A DNA stretch of 56,182 nucleotides from an uncultured Prevotellaceae bacterium (GCA_902774925.1 CACYKE010000007.1:1-56182), one strand, 5' to 3'; shown: positions 7,112 through 15,544, counted from the stretch's first letter. The notes: generated by a model not told the origin, from the sequence alone. A program made the numbers and translations.

Positions 7112-7966
7112 TTAGAGTGACATAAAGCGCTGAAGGATCTCCTCAACGGATACCTGACGGTATTTGCTTGACACTTCCGTACGGGTCTCCCAGTTTTCGT
7201 CGGCACCCATGTAGTTGAGCGTCATACCCAACTTCACTTCCTTCTCCGGAGTGGTAAACGAAATCTTATGCTGCATCGGGAAGAACTTGCGGTTGTTCTG
7301 CTGGAAGTCCTCGTAATCCCAATTCAACTGGTAGTTGCCACGGAACTTGTCGTTATACATGATGTTGGCCATCTTGACCAGGGCGTTTCCCTTGTCTGCC
7401 AACCAGCGATACGACATCTTGCCGCTCTCCATTGCAATGATGGCATCGTCACCGCCCATATCAGTACGATACAACTTCAGGGCCTCGTCGGTGACCTTCA
7501 CCTTACCGGGCTGGAAGAGTTCGTTCCAGAACAACGACTGCAGCACATAGAAGTCAATCTGGCTGTTACGCAGGAAGTCCATCTGAGCATACGGCACCTT
7601 CATGTAGAGCTTGTTGATGCGGTCCATGATGAGCACATACTCCTTGGTAAACTCCAGACGTCCGGCCTCCACGAAACCGAAGGCCATGAGCTGCAGACGG
7701 ATGACGTCGTCTCGCTTCATCTTTAAATTTCCCGTGAGCGTCATCTGACGTGCACCAACTTCCACGCTGAACTTCACCTTTGACGTGATGAAACGGGCGT
7801 GCTGGGCGTTGTCACTTACTTTCTGCAAGAAGGCCTGCCTCTTCAGAGTGTCGATTTTGACTTCTGTCGGCGTCTCCTTGACAGCCTTACGATTTGTGTG
7901 ACACGATGTTACAGCAATCAACGTAAGTGCCACTGCGGCAATCTTCAAAATTCGTACTGTTTTCAT
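7112..7966 (-). CDS. DUF4292 lipoprotein (LolA/LppX-like fold)
   Basis: This 284-residue protein has a lipoprotein signal (LIAVTSCHTN, lipobox cysteine about residue 23) and a DUF4292-like body: LTGNLKMKRDDVIRLQL, a mid-section with MDRINKLYMKVPY, and a C-terminal series of antiparallel strands. DUF4292 proteins are thought to share the half-barrel fold of LolA/LppX lipid carriers and to sit at the outer membrane, but no reaction is established. Its start overlaps the stop of the upstream TPR gene by 4 bp (ATGA), suggesting coupled translation. The EnvC-like gene follows 9 bp later, which suggests a shared role in envelope biogenesis. Confidence 0.85.
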   Translation of the reverse strand: MKTVRILKIAAVALTLIAVTSCHTNRKAVKETPTEVKIDTLKRQAFLQKVSDNAQHARFITSKVKFSVEVGARQMTLTGNLKMKRDDVIRLQLMAFGFVEAGRLEFTKEYVLIMDRINKLYMKVPYAQMDFLRNSQIDFYVLQSLFWNELFQPGKVKVTDEALKLYRTDMGGDDAIIAMESGKMSYRWLADKGNALVKMANIMYNDKFRGNYQLNWDYEDFQQNNRKFFPMQHKISFTTPEKEVKLGMTLNYMGADENWETRTEVSSKYRQVSVEEILQRFMSL

Positions 7967-9723
7967 TCTTTCAAATATTTTTTAAGTTTTATCTTTCTAG
8001 TGAGTATCTGTCTGCGGTCGTCTTTCACTTCCGATTTCTCCGAGGCTCGGTCCAGTGCCTGCTGCCAATAGGCCAGTGCCTGTTCCTTGTCGCCACAGTG
8101 GTAGTAGATGTCGCCGGCATGTTCGAGCAGTACTGCCGACGTGTCGCTGTCACACTGCAGCGTCTGGTCGATATACACCTTCGCCTCGCTATAGCGCTGC
8201 TGCATGAAAAGTATCCAGGCGTATGTATCGAGGTACGTAGCATTCTTGGGCTCAGCCTTGATGGTGCGATACGACATCTGCTCAGCTTTATTCAGTTCAC
8301 GTCCTAACTCGCTGAGGTAGTAGGCGTAATTGTTCAGGCAACCGATGTTGTCGTCCTTCCATACGAGGCAGGAGTCGTAGGCGGCAAATGCCTCGCGGTC
8401 CTTACCCTTCTGGTGCAGGATGTCACCCATGACGGCATAGAAGTCGCTGACGATGGCTGGGTCGCTCTGGTCGGTAATGACGCTGATGCCGTTCTGGAAA
8501 GCGTTCAGCGCATCGTCCAACTGATTCTTCTGATAGTAGGCAATGCCCTGATAGTAATAGAAGGCCATTTCATCGGGATTATACTGGCGGGCATCATGAC
8601 ACAGCGCTATCACGCGGTCCTTGTCCTCCGCCTGCCAGGCATAGCTCACCAGCTGCAGACGGGCGGCAGCATTGTCGGGAGCAATGGCCAATGCCTGCTC
8701 CAAGACGGTCTGAATGCTATCCCGCGGCATTTGCTTCATATTCATATACGTCGCACAAAACAGCGCCATGTCCGCATCACTCTGCGGCATCTGTAGGATA
8801 CGATGGAACAACTGCAGCACGCGAGTCGAGTCGCCACCGTTCTGTTCGCTCTCGCCGATCAACTGTCGCAACAACGCCACACGGTCTTCCTGCGTGGCAT
8901 TCTTGTTCAGCAGGAGGCGCTCGCGGTACTGCTCCGTCTTCACTGAGTCTTTCTGGTCGTAATAGTAAGCCATCAGTCCCATCAGTGCACTGCGATTGTC
9001 GGGTTCCTGACTGAGCACGTCCTCATAGATGCGTATGGCTTGTTTCTGCTGGTCGTTCATCGTCAGCGCATTGGCATACAGACAGAGATAGTTCAAGTCG
9101 TTAGGATATTGCTCCTGCAACTGTTTCATCTCCTGAATGGCAGCCCGCTTGTCGCCCTTCCGGGTATATAGCTGACTCTTGGCATACGACAGACGCTCAC
9201 TCTTGCCCTCGGCAATCTCCAGCTTGTTCAGCATCTGAATGGCCTTGTCGTAGTCCTCCAACTGTTCATAGAGCTGTATCAGCATGCCCAACACATCCGT
9301 ACGGTTGTGGTTGACGTCATACAGCTGTTCCAGCACCTCTGCCGCCTCAGCATACTGGCGTTGTGCGATATAGGCCTCGCCCAGCGTCTCCAGATAGGTG
9401 GCATTATGGGGTTCCAGTTCTGCGGCCTTCTTGATGCAGTAGAACTGCTGGTCCTTGTCCTTCATGGCCCGGTAGTACGGAGCCAGATAGTAGTAAGCCT
9501 CCGAACGCGTGGAGTCCAGTTCCACGCAATGGCGCAACAGGTCGAAAGCAGCATCGTTGTTGCCCTTCTCCCGCTGGCAAATGGCATCCAGGAAGAAAGC
9601 ATCGTATTTTTGAGAGGTGAGAGGTGAGGGATGAGAGGTGAGAGATGTATCTTCTTGGCTGTCTTGTGCGAAACAAGCCAACCCTGTCATCAAAAACAAT
9701 ATGAAGAACAACCGCCTCATCAC
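7963..9723 (-). CDS. secreted tetratricopeptide-repeat protein
   Basis: This 586-residue protein has a signal peptide (MMRRLFFILFLMTGLACFAQ) followed by about a dozen TPR units; typical ones are SEAYYYLAPYYRAMKDKDQ, NATYLETLGEAYIAQRQYAE and NIGCLNNYAYYLSELGRELNK. TPR solenoids in the envelope act as protein scaffolds, and no catalytic motif is visible. Within the operon it lies between dut and the DUF4292 lipoprotein and may help assemble envelope complexes. Directly after the signal peptide, residues about 26-37 (TSLTSHPSPLTS) are encoded by a five-unit 7-bp array, probably an inserted linker. Confidence 0.88.
   Translation of the reverse strand: MMRRLFFILFLMTGLACFAQDSQEDTSLTSHPSPLTSQKYDAFFLDAICQREKGNNDAAFDLLRHCVELDSTRSEAYYYLAPYYRAMKDKDQQFYCIKKAAELEPHNATYLETLGEAYIAQRQYAEAAEVLEQLYDVNHNRTDVLGMLIQLYEQLEDYDKAIQMLNKLEIAEGKSERLSYAKSQLYTRKGDKRAAIQEMKQLQEQYPNDLNYLCLYANALTMNDQQKQAIRIYEDVLSQEPDNRSALMGLMAYYYDQKDSVKTEQYRERLLLNKNATQEDRVALLRQLIGESEQNGGDSTRVLQLFHRILQMPQSDADMALFCATYMNMKQMPRDSIQTVLEQALAIAPDNAAARLQLVSYAWQAEDKDRVIALCHDARQYNPDEMAFYYYQGIAYYQKNQLDDALNAFQNGISVITDQSDPAIVSDFYAVMGDILHQKGKDREAFAAYDSCLVWKDDNIGCLNNYAYYLSELGRELNKAEQMSYRTIKAEPKNATYLDTYAWILFMQQRYSEAKVYIDQTLQCDSDTSAVLLEHAGDIYYHCGDKEQALAYWQQALDRASEKSEVKDDRRQILTRKIKLKKYLKE
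9614..9648. repeat. 7-bp phased array, five units (GAGGTGA family), inside TPR gene
   Basis: Five 7-bp units (consensus GAGGTGA, one GGGATGA) lie in the coding sequence just after the signal peptide of the TPR protein. On the sense strand they give Leu-Thr-Ser-Pro-rich residues. The unit is the same as at 614 and 16105. Confidence 0.85.
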
Positions 9724-9740
9724 TTCTAATCTCTTACTTC

Positions 9741-10178
9741 TTACTTCACTCCCGTATGTCCATATCCGCCCTCGCCACGTTCCGTTGTGTCGAGTTCACT
9801 GACAACCACCAGATCGGCCTGTTCGTGACGCGCTATCACCATCTGGGCAATACGCTCACCGTCGTTGACCACAAAGTTCTCCTGCGACAGGTTCACCAGC
9901 ACCACGCCAATCTCACCGCGATAGTCAGCGTCTATCGTTCCCGGCGTGTTCAGCACCGTGATGCCGCGCTTCAGGGCCAGTCCACTGCGGGGACGCACCT
10001 GAGCCTCATAGCCCTCGGGCAATGCAATGTACAGACCCGTCGGTATCAACTTGCGCTGCAAGGGGCACAGCACCACCGGTTCCTCCAAGTTTGCACGCAG
10101 GTCCATGCCTGCACTTTGGGGTGTAGCATATGCAGGCAACTGGTGGTGCCCGCGGTTCACAACCTTCACTGTAATCAT
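9741..10178 (-). CDS. dut: deoxyuridine 5'-triphosphate nucleotidohydrolase
   Basis: This 145-residue homotrimeric dUTPase hydrolyses dUTP to dUMP and pyrophosphate, keeping uracil out of DNA and feeding dTMP synthesis. The five family motifs are present in order: [32 protein letters not shown] (with the catalytic Asp), GERIAQMV, and a C-terminal glycine-rich arm [10 protein letters not shown]. Length is normal and the protein is cytoplasmic. It is the promoter-proximal gene of the operon with the TPR, DUF4292 and EnvC-like genes. A -7 element lies 34 bp upstream. Confidence 0.97.
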   Translation of the reverse strand: MITVKVVNRGHHQLPAYATPQSAGMDLRANLEEPVVLCPLQRKLIPTGLYIALPEGYEAQVRPRSGLALKRGITVLNTPGTIDADYRGEIGVVLVNLSQENFVVNDGERIAQMVIARHEQADLVVVSELDTTERGEGGYGHTGVK

Positions 10179-10212
10179 CTTCTCAGAAACGTTTCTTACA
10201 TTAAATAATGTG

Positions 10213-10220
10213 CAAAGGTA
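10213..10220 (-). promoter_or_regulatory. Bacteroidetes -7 element for the dut operon
   Basis: The minus strand reads TACCTTTG, 34 bp upstream of the dut start. The 404-bp spacer 10179-10582 holds this promoter, the DUF6266 promoter and the 11-bp array; I see nothing else in it. Confidence 0.7.
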
Positions 10221-10356
10221 GTGTTTTTATGCGAAAAATGACACATGTATAACAAGAAATGCCCATCCCTTGTCGTTTTTTAACGTTTCTTAATCTTTTT
10301 CGCTACTACTTGTTTTCCTGAATTATTTTTTTCTATATAAAATTTTTCGCCAAACA

Positions 10357-10388
10357 TTTGGCAATCAAAAGAAAAATTTGTATCTTTG
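10357..10388 (+). promoter_or_regulatory. full Bacteroidetes promoter (-33 TTTG and -7 TATCTTTG) for the DUF6266 gene
   Basis: TTTG at 10357-10360 is followed after exactly 20 bp by TATCTTTG at 10381-10388, which is close to the ideal Bacteroidetes sigma-ABfr promoter. Transcription would start near 10395, giving a leader of about 190 nt that contains the whole 11-bp array. Confidence 0.8.
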
Positions 10389-10461
10389 CACCAGAAAAAT
10401 AGTGGCTTATAACAATCACTGCCACGCAAAGATTTTTATAAGCAAATTCTCCCAAAGCAAC

Positions 10462-10571
10462 TCTATAGCATGTCTATACCAACTCTATACCAAGTCTATA
10501 CCAACTCTATGGTATCTCAAGGGTTCCTCCGAGGTCTCTCTAAGGCTCCTCAAGGGTATCGCTAAGGTTGC
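10462..10571. repeat. 11-bp phased array, ten units, in the leader of the DUF6266 gene
   Basis: Ten consecutive 11-bp units tile 10462-10571 with no slippage. Units 1-5 have consensus TCTATACCAAS and units 6-10 drift to TCTAAGGNTNC; most begin TCNA or TCTA. The array ends 11 bp before the start codon and lies within the predicted transcript. Confidence 0.9.
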
Positions 10572-10582
10572 TCTAAATATGA

Positions 10583-11206
10583 ATGAATATGGTAAAGTAT
10601 CGTAAAGGTGTGAAAAGCGGCAAGCAGGGTGACGTGATATACAGTTCATGGCACGGCATACCATATGAGCGGAAGATGCCTGAGTCGGTGGCAAATCCGC
10701 GGACTGAGGAGCAGCAGGCACATCGCAATGCGTTCGCTGAGATTTCGCGGCTGTCGTCGGCCATGAAGGTGGCTCATACGGTGGGTCTGCATAACAAGGC
10801 CATGCGCGATAAGCTTAACACCCATAGCGTTTTCAAGAAGATCAACAAGGATTGCTATGGTGCTGACGGCATCGACTATTCCCGCGTTTGTATCAGCTTG
10901 GGGCCGGTGTCAGGTATCAGCATCACCTCTGCCGAAGTGAACCAGGAAGGTCTTGTTCACGTTACTTTCAATAATATTTGTACCACGGAAGACAAGAACG
11001 ACGAGTTCTATCTTTTCGTTTTTTGTCCCGACCAGCACGAAGGCCGGTTTGTTGCCCCAGTAGCACGTTTTATCGGTTCTGTCGAGGCAACAATTCCTGA
11101 GGAGTGGAAGGGTCATGCCCTGCATCTCTATGCATTTATGAAAGGTAAGAGACTCCGCACCTCCGATTCTGTCTATGTCGGTTCGTTTTCTGTTAAGAAA
11201 TCATGA
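10583..11206 (+). CDS. DUF6266 family protein
   Basis: The 207-residue product resembles the Bacteroidetes family DUF6266: a basic N-terminus (VKYRKGVKSGKQGDVIYSSWHG), a conserved stretch around residues 20-65 with AHRNAFAEIS, and a C-terminal Ig-like beta domain (about 105-205, ISITSAEVNQEG through SDSVYVGSFSVKK). There is no signal peptide or membrane segment. No function is known for the family; the N-terminal part recalls small basic nucleic-acid-associated proteins, but that is only an impression. Starts at 10583 and 10589 are both possible (MNMVKY). It is monocistronic, flanked by opposing genes, and has an unusually long leader bearing the 11-bp array. Confidence 0.8.
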   Translation: MNMVKYRKGVKSGKQGDVIYSSWHGIPYERKMPESVANPRTEEQQAHRNAFAEISRLSSAMKVAHTVGLHNKAMRDKLNTHSVFKKINKDCYGADGIDYSRVCISLGPVSGISITSAEVNQEGLVHVTFNNICTTEDKNDEFYLFVFCPDQHEGRFVAPVARFIGSVEATIPEEWKGHALHLYAFMKGKRLRTSDSVYVGSFSVKKS

Positions 11207-11238
11207 GTAGGCGGCTCTTGCCACTCACAACCCACACC

Positions 11239-13053
11239 TCACGCGGGGATGGTGAGGACCATGCGGGTGCCGCCGACGTAGAGGGGGTCGATTTCAAGGG
11301 TTCCTCCAAGGCGGTGGGCCAGTTGGCGACATAGGTAGAGGCCCATGCCCAGACCTTCGTTGAAATTGTTGAGCTTGACAAACTGCGTGAAGACGCGTTC
11401 GCGGTCGGCCTCGGGAATGCCGGGGCCGCTGTCGGCCACATAGAAGAGGATGCTGCCATCGCCTTTACGTCCGCAGCCGATGGTGATGTATCCTTCGTCA
11501 GTGAATTTGTTGGCGTTATGCAGCAGTTCACTCAGTATGCGAATGAGATACTCCCTGTTGGTAGTAACCATGAGGTTGCTTGTAGTCGATTCCAAGCGCA
11601 TCTCTACCGTTTCGGGCTGGCGTATCACGATATCGTAGGCCACCTCCTGGCAGAGTTCGTTGCAGTCTACTACGTCGTTCTTTGGCGTTTCACCCGTCTG
11701 TTCCAGTTCCAGCGTCATCTTCCAGTTGTCGATGATATGGTCGATGTTCTGACCGTTGAGAATGATGTCGCCGATGACGATGCCAAAGTCCTCTCCTTCC
11801 ATGAGGCTATGGCCGTCGCGCAGCACCTGGGCAAAGCCGCTGATGATATTGAGCGGGGTGCGTATCTGGTGGAACATATCGCGGATGAATGCCGCCTTCT
11901 TTTGGTCGGACTCCTCCGCCAGCGCCTTGGCAGCGGTCAGTTCCTCGTTCTTCTGCTCGGTCGCAGTACGTGTCGCCTCCAGTTCTGCCACGTAATTGAC
12001 TATGGACTGCTGCATGGTATGGAAACTGTTCTGCAGTCGGCCCACTTCGTCGAGGCGCGTGCTGGGAGCTATCTGCCGGTCGAAATGACCCTCGGCAATA
12101 TCCTCCGTCTGCTTGGCCAGCGTCACTACCGGCGCCATAGTCTTGTGAATGATGAAATAGCAGAAGGCCAGCATGATCAACAAACCAACAAGGATGATGC
12201 TGATGATGGTATAGATCATGTTGTTGTAGTGCTTAAAGATGTCCTCCTCAGGACAGACGATAGCCAGTCGCCAACCGGAATCGGACAACGGCTGTTGCAT
12301 GACAAGACAGTCGGTGCGCTCCAGGTCGTCCATCGTGGCACCTTCCCTGCCAGCAGCAATGACGGTATTCTTGGAACCTACGAGGACAAAGTAGGAGTCG
12401 GGATATCGCCATTCCCGGTTGAGAATCTGCGAGAGCATGCGCTGCGAGAGGTCGACGGATATCACGCCAATGGTCCGACCTTCGGCAGTTACCAGCGGTT
12501 TGCAGTAACTGGCAATGACGTCGCGCGAATAGAAACCAGTAGGACTATAGTCCTGGAAGGGGTCCACCCAGCAGGCCTTGCCCTGTTTGAGCGGCTCGCG
12601 ATACCAGTCCATCTCGAAGTAATTATAATCGTCGTTACCCTCGTTTTCCGACTCTATATGTCCTTCGTTATTAAACGAATAGGCCGAGAAGTAATGTCCC
12701 TCGCTGGGGAAGAAGTCGGGCTCCATGGCAATGCTGCAACCGTTAAGCATGGGATTGATTTGCAGGATGAGCGTTGACAACGCCAACAGCGAATCGGGTT
12801 GTAGGTTTTGGAGCACCTGCCAGTCGGTATTTTGTGTTGCCACCTCCACCTCGTCCATGACGCCGATAAGATGTTGGGCCGTGTTGTTGAGCATCTGTCC
12901 CGTCTCTGCAACAGCAGCCTGACGCACAGAGGCCTTCGAGCGGTACATGAGGAATCCTATGGTCACGGTGAAGATGACCACCACGAATGCCAGTATGCTG
13001 ATGCTGAGGCGTACGGACACCGACTTACGGATATAATTGACAACTGTGTTCAT
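11239..13053 (-). CDS. Cache-HAMP sensor histidine kinase
   Basis: This 604-residue membrane kinase has TM1 (about 19-36), a periplasmic double-Cache-like sensor (about 40-275, including DWYREPLKQGKACWVDPF), TM2 (281-301), HAMP (302-355), a coiled coil, HisKA with the phospho-acceptor His395 (DMFHQIRTPLN), and HATPase with N-box ELLHNANKF, G1 DSGPGIP and G2 GLGMGLYL. All residues needed for autophosphorylation are visible. No response regulator is adjacent, so its target is elsewhere. It abuts the pseudokinase gene (stop 13054, start 13053) and shares its sensor architecture, suggesting that the two products act together. Confidence 0.92.
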   Translation of the reverse strand: MNTVVNYIRKSVSVRLSISILAFVVVIFTVTIGFLMYRSKASVRQAAVAETGQMLNNTAQHLIGVMDEVEVATQNTDWQVLQNLQPDSLLALSTLILQINPMLNGCSIAMEPDFFPSEGHYFSAYSFNNEGHIESENEGNDDYNYFEMDWYREPLKQGKACWVDPFQDYSPTGFYSRDVIASYCKPLVTAEGRTIGVISVDLSQRMLSQILNREWRYPDSYFVLVGSKNTVIAAGREGATMDDLERTDCLVMQQPLSDSGWRLAIVCPEEDIFKHYNNMIYTIISIILVGLLIMLAFCYFIIHKTMAPVVTLAKQTEDIAEGHFDRQIAPSTRLDEVGRLQNSFHTMQQSIVNYVAELEATRTATEQKNEELTAAKALAEESDQKKAAFIRDMFHQIRTPLNIISGFAQVLRDGHSLMEGEDFGIVIGDIILNGQNIDHIIDNWKMTLELEQTGETPKNDVVDCNELCQEVAYDIVIRQPETVEMRLESTTSNLMVTTNREYLIRILSELLHNANKFTDEGYITIGCGRKGDGSILFYVADSGPGIPEADRERVFTQFVKLNNFNEGLGMGLYLCRQLAHRLGGTLEIDPLYVGGTRMVLTIPA

Positions 13054-14529
13054 TTAACTTTCAACTTTAACTTCGTCGCTGCCCTGTGCTTCCTTCAATA
13101 GTTTGTCGAGCAGGGCTGTCACCTGATTCGTATTCTTTAGCATGTCGTCAACCATGCGATTGAATTCTTCCTCGCTTAACGCGTCGTGGTTGTCGCAAAT
13201 GGCATAGGCATGCGTCAGGATGCCCTGCACGGGACCCTCCACCTTTTCCGGCATCTGATGGAGCAGGTGGGTCTTTACGCGCTCCTCTTCTTTCACACGT
13301 TCGTAGGCAGCAGCCAGTTCGCGGTTCTGCCCCTCCATCTGGAGAGTTTGCTGTCGCAATTCTCCGATGTATTGTCGGAGTGCCTGCTGTAGTCTCCGGA
13401 ATCTACGCTGAAGCTTGCCTATCTCGTCAGGTCGTGTACTGTCGGGAACTTCATCGGTGAACTGTCCGTCAGCGTTCAGTTCGGTGAAGTCTGCCAGCCG
13501 TTTCAGTGGTTGCAACGTGTGTCTGACGACGAACAGACAGAATACGAGCAGCAGCACCAATCCCACGACCGCAATGATACGTGCGACACGCAGCAATCTG
13601 TAGTAGGAGTCGAAGATATCGCTCTCAGGACAGATGGTAGCCACACTCCATCCAGTATTCTTAAAAGGCTTGTAGAAAACATAGCTGGGCACACCGTTGA
13701 TGTCCACGATACGGTAGCCGGTCTCACCTGCTATCATCGCCTCACCGATGCTGGTGGCAACAGAGTCGTGGTGCTCCATCGAACGGGTGAAAATGGTCTC
13801 GTAGAACAGCTTGGTACTATCCGGATGCACCAGATAGGTGCCACCCTTGCCCAGCAGAATGCTGTAGGAATTGGGATAGGGCTTGGCCTCGCTGACGGTG
13901 GACGAGAACCAGTCGAGGCGGATATCGACAGAGAAGGTTCCCACGACCTTACCCTGTGCGTCGTGAATGGGCTGACTATAGCTGGTGAAGATGTCCTTGA
14001 CGACGATGCCCTCTTCGGCGTCCTCAAAAAATGGTTCTATCCAATAGGGCTTATTGAGCAGTTTGGGTATCAGATACCAGTCCATACAGTGGTACTGATA
14101 GTTGTCCGTTCCTTCCTGTTCGGTCTGGATGGAATCGCCGTTGTTGTAGGAATAAGCCGAGAAATAACGGCCCTTCTCTTTGAAGAAGTAGGGTTCGAAC
14201 GAGATGCTGCAACCTGTCAGTTCCGGATTGCTCTCCAATACCTGACGGCTTAGGTCGAACATGAGGTCAGGGTCGTCAAGATGACTCTCGATGACTACCA
14301 GCATGTTGTTGGCGGCTACCTCGGTGCGGTGCAGGGTATTGTCGATGTGGAGCACGGCACCCTCGATGGTCTTCGTGGCTTTGTCCCAAGCCTCCTGGCG
14401 CACCACATCACGCGTCTCGGAGAACATCAGGGCGAAGGCAGCAGTAAAAATGGCCGCCACGAGAACCACCACCCAGAAACTCAACCTTCTGGATAGCGAA
14501 CTGCGTACAAATTTTATCAGCCATTTCAT
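13054..14529 (-). CDS. Cache-HAMP receptor with degenerate HisKA and no ATPase domain (pseudokinase)
   Basis: This 491-residue protein is a paralogue of its neighbour: TM1 (18-36), a periplasmic Cache-like domain with the same landmarks (GCSISFEPYFF, YFSAYSYNN, DWYLIPKLLNKPYWIEPF), TM2 (318-336), HAMP (337-390) and a coiled coil. The HisKA-like segment aligns without gaps to that of the neighbour, but the phospho-accepting His is Glu428 (QMPEKVEGPV versus DMFHQIRTPL). The protein ends after that helix pair, so there is no HATPase. It therefore cannot autophosphorylate and is best read as a receptor that heterodimerises with or modulates the active kinase. It overlaps the binding-protein gene by 4 bp. 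I see no sign of decay; the frame is intact. Confidence 0.85.
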   Translation of the reverse strand: MKWLIKFVRSSLSRRLSFWVVVLVAAIFTAAFALMFSETRDVVRQEAWDKATKTIEGAVLHIDNTLHRTEVAANNMLVVIESHLDDPDLMFDLSRQVLESNPELTGCSISFEPYFFKEKGRYFSAYSYNNGDSIQTEQEGTDNYQYHCMDWYLIPKLLNKPYWIEPFFEDAEEGIVVKDIFTSYSQPIHDAQGKVVGTFSVDIRLDWFSSTVSEAKPYPNSYSILLGKGGTYLVHPDSTKLFYETIFTRSMEHHDSVATSIGEAMIAGETGYRIVDINGVPSYVFYKPFKNTGWSVATICPESDIFDSYYRLLRVARIIAVVGLVLLLVFCLFVVRHTLQPLKRLADFTELNADGQFTDEVPDSTRPDEIGKLQRRFRRLQQALRQYIGELRQQTLQMEGQNRELAAAYERVKEEERVKTHLLHQMPEKVEGPVQGILTHAYAICDNHDALSEEEFNRMVDDMLKNTNQVTALLDKLLKEAQGSDEVKVES

Positions 14530-15491
14530 AGTCCCATGATTTCGTTATACGTTACCGGACGGGCTATCAGCCCACATTCCGTCATCATGCGCGACGCCTT
14601 CTCCACCATGTCACGACGCACGCGGAACTCACGTTTGCCAGTATCTTTGTTGATTTGCAGTCGCAGACATTCCTCCAGCATCAGCCGCTGCAACAGCCGG
14701 TTGGTGGGGGAATTATATCTGCGCACGTATTTCATCACGATGTCGAGCGTCTCTTTCGGATGCTCAGCGGCCCACTCCCATCCCTGACGGCTGGCCTTGG
14801 CAAATTTCTGACACGCAAAACGGTGCTTCAGATAGTAGTCACGCTTCACATAGACTCCCGTCTCCTGGATGTTATAATCATGGTCGGAGAAACGATAGAC
14901 GCTCTCGTCAGACATCTTGAATCCAGCCTGTATCAACTGGTAGTATTCACTATAGCTGACTACCATCGTGGCATCGACAGCACCACTGAGGAAAAGGTTG
15001 ATACCGCTGGTGAATGGTATCCACTCGTAATGCATCCCCTCACGATGGTCCATGATGTAAGTGAGGTAATTGGGATCGGAATTGAAGATGGCCACCTTCT
15101 TACCCTTCATTTTCAATGGATCCGTATCCCAACGGGAGATGAGCATATTGCTGCTGTTCATGGAGTCCTGGAAGATATTTACCAACGGGAAACCCTGAGA
15201 GATGAAGTCCATGGCCGACATCAGCGAGAACATAGCCGCATCGCACTCTTGCGTTTTCAGTCGCGTCAGTGCCGAACTGGTCAGCGTCGGGTGTTGTATC
15301 TCAACATCCAACCCTTCCTTTCGGTAGAATCCCTTTTCGTAGGCCACATAATAGCCTGCGAACTGTGCCTGTGCCTTCCACGCGGTGGTGAACACGAAAT
15401 GTTCTCCTTGCGCCTTCATCATCATAGGCATCATGAGCAGCAAAGCTGTCATCAGGACTTTCCATTGACTATTCCTTCTTTTCTTCGCCAT
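14526..15491 (-). CDS. NMT1/THI5-like periplasmic binding protein without a linked ABC transporter
   Basis: This 321-residue secreted protein has a signal peptide (to about MMMKAQG) and the SsuA/THI5-like fold of type II solute-binding proteins: FTTAWKAQAQFAGYYVAYEKGFYRKEGLDVEI, DAAMFSLMSAM, KGKKVAIF and GVYVKRDYYLKH. Relatives bind thiamine precursors, taurine or nitrate. No permease or ATPase gene is adjacent; instead its stop overlaps by 4 bp the start of a Cache-HAMP pseudokinase, followed by a histidine kinase. It is therefore more likely a ligand-presenting subunit for signalling than a transport protein (inference). A -7 element lies 45 bp upstream. No TPP riboswitch was recognised. 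Confidence 0.85.
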   Translation of the reverse strand: MAKKRRNSQWKVLMTALLLMMPMMMKAQGEHFVFTTAWKAQAQFAGYYVAYEKGFYRKEGLDVEIQHPTLTSSALTRLKTQECDAAMFSLMSAMDFISQGFPLVNIFQDSMNSSNMLISRWDTDPLKMKGKKVAIFNSDPNYLTYIMDHREGMHYEWIPFTSGINLFLSGAVDATMVVSYSEYYQLIQAGFKMSDESVYRFSDHDYNIQETGVYVKRDYYLKHRFACQKFAKASRQGWEWAAEHPKETLDIVMKYVRRYNSPTNRLLQRLMLEECLRLQINKDTGKREFRVRRDMVEKASRMMTECGLIARPVTYNEIMGL

Positions 15492-15536
15492 ACGCTAGTT
15501 GATGGTTGGTCAAGATATTCTTACCTTATAACGCTG

Positions 15537-15544
15537 CAAAGGTA
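15537..15544 (-). promoter_or_regulatory. Bacteroidetes -7 element for the binding-protein/kinase operon
   Basis: The minus strand reads TACCTTTG, 45 bp upstream of the start at 15491. It separates the three-gene signalling operon from pulA, which ends at 15594. Confidence 0.65.

Noticed and set aside
10378-10605. Small plus-strand frame through the DUF6266 leader
   Set aside because: It starts within the promoter element and is translated from the 11-bp array; it overlaps the real start in another frame.
11518-12777. Long open frame (419 codons) on the plus strand opposite the histidine kinase gene
   Set aside because: It is the shadow of the kinase gene; the minus-strand product has complete kinase motifs, while the plus-strand product has no recognisable features.
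14526-15491. Binding protein as part of a thiamine or taurine ABC transporter
   Set aside because: No permease or ATPase gene is adjacent, no TPP riboswitch was recognised upstream, and the overlap is with signalling genes.
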